A stretch of 64,000 nucleotides of DNA from assembly GCF_008973825.1 (NCBI RefSeq), contig NZ_WCHR01000019.1, positions 34,278-98,277 on the forward strand, in the 5' to 3' direction. Every line of letters starts with the position of its first letter. The stretch's first letter is position 1. The notes under the pieces were generated by a model that was given only the letters and a program-made list of their open reading frames with translations, was not told the DNA's origin and did not search any database. The position numbers were made by a program, and so were the translations under genes. Of the stretch, positions 61,387 through 64,000 are shown one piece after another. This stretch comes from Gemmobacter serpentinus (GTDB lineage Bacteria; Pseudomonadota; Alphaproteobacteria; Rhodobacterales; Rhodobacteraceae).

Positions 61387-62354
61387 CACTTCGTGCCGTC
61401 GTCAGGGGGGTAGGCCACTACCTGCCGGAACGGGTTGTCCCGAATTCCGAATTCGAATCGATGATCGACACTTCGGACGAATGGATCCGGTCGCGCTCCG
61501 GCATCGAGCGACGTCATTTCGTGGCCGAGGGGCAGACCACCTCGGATCTGGGCACCCGTGCGGCGCAAGCGGCGCTGGCCCAGGCGGGTCTGTCCGCCGA
61601 AGATGTGGACGCGCTGATCGTTGCGACCTCGACCGCCGATCTGACCTTTCCCTCTGCCGCCACGATGATTCAGGCGCGTCTTGGCATGACCAAGGGCTTT
61701 GCCTTTGACGTGCAGGCGGTCTGTGCCGGTTTTGTCTTCGCACTGGCCAATGCCAATGCGCTGATCGTCTCGGGTCAGGCCAAGCGCGTGCTGGTGATCG
61801 GTGCCGAGACCTTCTCGCGGCTGATGGACTGGACCGACCGGGGCACCTGCGTGCTGTTCGGTGATGGTGCCGGTGCGCTGGTGCTGGAGGCCCAGGATGG
61901 CGCGGGCACCGCAGCCGATCGCGGGATCCTGTCGACCGATCTGAATTCGGATGGCCGGCAGCGCGACATTCTTTATGTCGATGGCGGCGTCTCCACCGGC
62001 AAGACCGGGCATCTGCGGATGCAGGGCAAGGAAGTATTCCGCCATGCCGTTGAAAAACTTGCAGAAACCGCCCATACTGCCTTGGAAAAGGCTGGCCTGA
62101 CCAGCGAGGATGTGGACTGGATCGTGCCGCATCAGGCCAATATCCGCATCATCGAAGGCACCGCAAAACGGATGCAGGTGCCAATGGATCGGGTCGTGGT
62201 GACGGTGCAGGATCACGGCAATACCTCGGCCGCATCGATCCCGCTGGCGCTGTCTGTCGGCGTGGAGCGCGGCCAGATCAAGCAGGGCGATCTGATCGTC
62301 ACCGAGGCGATTGGCGGCGGCCTCGCCTGGGGCTCGGTGGTGCTGCGCTGGTAA
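61383..62354 (+). CDS. fabH: 3-oxoacyl-ACP synthase III
   Basis: A 323-residue condensing enzyme. The catalytic cysteine is in [14 protein letters not shown] (Cys about 113), with histidine in [13 protein letters not shown] (about 249) and asparagine in [14 protein letters not shown] (about 280), the Cys-His-Asn triad of Fab[21 protein letters not shown] is also typical. It starts fatty acid synthesis by joining acetyl-CoA with malonyl-ACP. Coupled to plsX. Confidence 0.96.
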   Translation: MTLRAVVRGVGHYLPERVVPNSEFESMIDTSDEWIRSRSGIERRHFVAEGQTTSDLGTRAAQAALAQAGLSAEDVDALIVATSTADLTFPSAATMIQARLGMTKGFAFDVQAVCAGFVFALANANALIVSGQAKRVLVIGAETFSRLMDWTDRGTCVLFGDGAGALVLEAQDGAGTAADRGILSTDLNSDGRQRDILYVDGGVSTGKTGHLRMQGKEVFRHAVEKLAETAHTALEKAGLTSEDVDWIVPHQANIRIIEGTAKRMQVPMDRVVVTVQDHGNTSAASIPLALSVGVERGQIKQGDLIVTEAIGGGLAWGSVVLRW

Positions 62355-62493
62355 GCGTTTCGGCCTTGCGGACAATCCCGGCAATGCCTGCGCAATATGC
62401 GCTGGATGCGTGCTGCAAAACGTCCTGCAAGTGGTTGATATTGACTCGAAAACCCATTGCCCCCAATCTGATGGCAAAACCCCGGGGGGAATG

Positions 62494-62796
62494 ATGAGTG
62501 AAAAGACCCTGACCCGTATGGACCTGAGCGAAGCGGTATTCCGCGAGGTCGGTCTGTCGCGCAACGAATCCGCCGATCTGGTGGAATCGGTTCTGCAACA
62601 CGTCTCGGATGCGCTTGTCGCTGGCGAGACGGTAAAGATCTCGTCTTTCGGCACGTTTTCGGTGCGTGACAAATCGGCCCGCGTCGGGCGCAACCCGAAA
62701 ACAGGCGACGAGGTTCCGATCAGCCCGCGCCGCGTGCTGACCTTCCGCCCCTCTCATCTGATGAAGGACCGGGTTGCCAGCGGCAACAAGGGCTGA
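62494..62796 (+). CDS. ihfA: Integration host factor alpha subunit
   Basis: From ATG 62,494 (GGGGGA upstream; the neighbouring ATG 62,491 is possible) the product is 100 residues, the usual length. [85 protein letters not shown] is the full HU/IHF fold; the DNA-intercalating proline lies in GRNPKTG. IHF bends DNA in replication, transcription and site-specific recombination, and may act on the nearby ICE. Confidence 0.96.
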   Translation: MSEKTLTRMDLSEAVFREVGLSRNESADLVESVLQHVSDALVAGETVKISSFGTFSVRDKSARVGRNPKTGDEVPISPRRVLTFRPSHLMKDRVASGNKG

Positions 62797-62804
62797 CATC
62801 TGAC

Positions 62805-64000
62805 ATGGATAAGTCTCCGGACGCGTTCCGAACCATCAGCGAGGTTGCCGAGCTTCTGGAGACCCCGGCCCATGTGCTGCGCTTTTGGGAAAGCCGCTTT
62901 CCGCAGATCAAGCCGGTGAAACGTGCGGGCGGGCGGCGCTATTACCGACCGACCGATGTGGCGCTGCTGACCGGCATCCGCAAATTGCTGCATGAGGACG
63001 GGCTGACCATCCGGGGCGTGCAGAAGATCCTGCGCGATCATGGCGTGCGGCATGTTGCGGGTCTTGGCGGCGGCGATGCCGATCCCGATCTGGATCCGTT
63101 GATCGCCGCGATTGACCTGCCCGCGCAGGTGATTTCCGACCCGGAAAAGGTGGTGGCATTGACGGATTGGCGCAGCGCCGTCGAGACCGGCGAGACGCCT
63201 GCAGCCCTGCGTGAAGCATTGCGGCCAGCATTGCAGCCCAAGGATGGGGCCGAGGTGCCGGAAGAGGATGCCACGACGCCAGAGGATGGGTGGGCGAAGC
63301 CAGAGCTTGCCGACGAAGCGCGCCCCCAGAAACGCGAGCTGCCGGAACCGGACAGGCCCAAGGCGCGCCCCCGCGAGGCCGAGCGGCAGTGGTCGCTGTT
63401 CTCGCCTGACGAGATGCCGTTGCCCGATGCGCCGCGCGATGCCGTTGCGGTGCATCATGAAAGTGTCGCTGCCCCTGTGCCCGTAAATGAGGTCGCCGTG
63501 ACCGAAGCCGCTATGCCCGAAGATGCAGATCTGTCCGCATTGGACGGGATGGAAGTGGCAGAGCGTTCACCCGACGTCTTGCCCCCCGACGATCTGGCAG
63601 AAGCGACCACATTTGAGGAAGCCGTATCTGAGGAGCCGGCATTTGAGGAGGAGGCGGCACCGACAGAAGTTGCCGGGCCTGCTGCGGATATGACCGATGA
63701 CAGGGATGGCGCGTCGATGGCCGTCGCTGAAGCGACAGGCGCCGAAGCAGACGCAGATCGGCCCCCTGCCACGGACGCCGCAGATGAGGCATCCGCAGAG
63801 GCAGGACCCAGCGAACTCGGTGCGGATATCTCGCGGCCGTCCACCGCCGGTGCTGATGCAAGCGCCGACTCAGCCGAACCCGGATATGACGGCCCTGCCC
63901 TGATGGCTGAGGCTGAGGCTGAGGCTGAGGCTGAGGCTGAGGCTGAGGCTGAGGCTGAGGCTGAGGCTGAGGCTGAGGCTGAGGCTGAGGCTGAGGCTGA
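62805..64000 (+). CDS. MerR-type HTH regulator with long acidic tail, 3' end cut
   Basis: Open from ATG 62,805 to the window edge (about 398 codons). The N-terminal winged helix reads [69 protein letters not shown] (residues 8-75), as in the MerR-like gene that follows ihfA in many Rhodobacterales. From about residue 115 the protein is acidic and Pro/Ala/Glu-rich with no visible domain. From residue 368 it becomes Ala-Glu repeated to the end, encoded by 16 GGCTGA units. The target is unknown. Confidence 0.85.
   Translation, partial: MDKSPDAFRTISEVAELLETPAHVLRFWESRFPQIKPVKRAGGRRYYRPTDVALLTGIRKLLHEDGLTIRGVQKILRDHGVRHVAGLGGGDADPDLDPLIAAIDLPAQVISDPEKVVALTDWRSAVETGETPAALREALRPALQPKDGAEVPEEDATTPEDGWAKPELADEARPQKRELPEPDRPKARPREAERQWSLFSPDEMPLPDAPRDAVAVHHESVAAPVPVNEVAVTEAAMPEDADLSALDGMEVAERSPDVLPPDDLAEATTFEEAVSEEPAFEEEAAPTEVAGPAADMTDDRDGASMAVAEATGAEADADRPPATDAADEASAEAGPSELGADISRPSTAGADASADSAEPGYDGPALMAEAEAEAEAEAEAEAEAEAEAEAEAEAEAEA
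63905..64000 (+). repeat. Hexanucleotide tandem repeat (GGCTGA)16
   Basis: GGCTGA is repeated without interruption from 63,905 to the window end, 16 units of 6 bp. It is in frame with the MerR-type gene and encodes Ala-Glu dipeptides. Such perfect arrays change length by slippage, and the true length may be misassembled. Confidence 0.9.

Noticed and set aside
60819..62693. A 624-codon minus-strand frame opposite plsX, fabH and ihfA
   Set aside because: It spans three well-defined conserved genes on the other strand and cannot be real.

Overview
The window looks like a high-GC alphaproteobacterium of the Rhodobacteraceae, probably Paracoccus-like. This rests on the right-hand 16 kb, which carries an ordinary chromosomal block in the order and style of that family (a SUF iron-sulfur cluster with cysS, olsB, bamE, then yceD-rpmF-plsX-fabH-ihfA and a MerR-type regulator). 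The genus is an inference from gene content and order.

Positions 1 to about 48.1 kb are the right part of an integrative and conjugative element (ICE) whose left end, and presumably its integrase, lie outside the window. From the left it holds two unknown proteins separated by GC-rich hairpin blocks (1-1.6 kb). A control module follows (1.7-3.7 kb): an XRE repressor with palindromic operators, a DUF2285 protein, a second DUF2285 gene split over two frames at a UUU-C slippage site exactly as in the excision activator FseA, and an RdfS-like excisionase. Next is a maintenance/transfer operon (3.7-12.8 kb): a replication initiator with intragenic iterons, ParA, an orphan DNA methyltransferase, a ParG-like protein, DUF2840, the TraF peptidase, DUF736, a lytic transglycosylase, a probable oriT, the relaxase and TraG. 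A four-gene LysR-controlled module sits between the copG-like gene and trbB (13.3-16.5 kb). The mating-pair apparatus trbBCDEJKLFGI, DUF2274 and a LysR regulator follow (16.7-27.3 kb).

The cargo (27.4-47.7 kb) is a metal-resistance island. Its copper part has two copper P-type ATPases (one with YHS and CPMHP/CPxCGM domains, one with three near-identical HMA domains), two CopZ-like chaperones, two DUF305 proteins, a glutaredoxin-MauE fusion, a multicopper oxidase, CueR and CsoR regulators and an MFS exporter. Its zinc/cadmium part has a CDF exporter, a ZntA ATPase, two ArsR repressors and a MerR regulator. Three CueR-type promoters, two copies of one 17-bp ArsR-type operator core in opposite orientation, and one CsoR-type site suggest three local regulons. 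A ferredoxin/ferredoxin-reductase gene is split by an in-frame amber codon.

The element ends beside an intact tRNA-Arg(CCG) gene (47,927-48,003). A second copy of the 5' 41 nt of the same tRNA lies 166 bp further right and looks like an attachment-site scar. From there the chromosome carries sufS, a Yip1-like gene, sufD, sufC, sufB, a NifS/IscS-type desulfurase and cysS (all minus strand), an ABC-F ATPase, olsB and bamE (minus), and yceD, rpmF, plsX, fabH, ihfA and an HTH regulator (plus). The last gene runs off the window in a 16-unit GGCTGA hexanucleotide repeat encoding Ala-Glu dipeptides.
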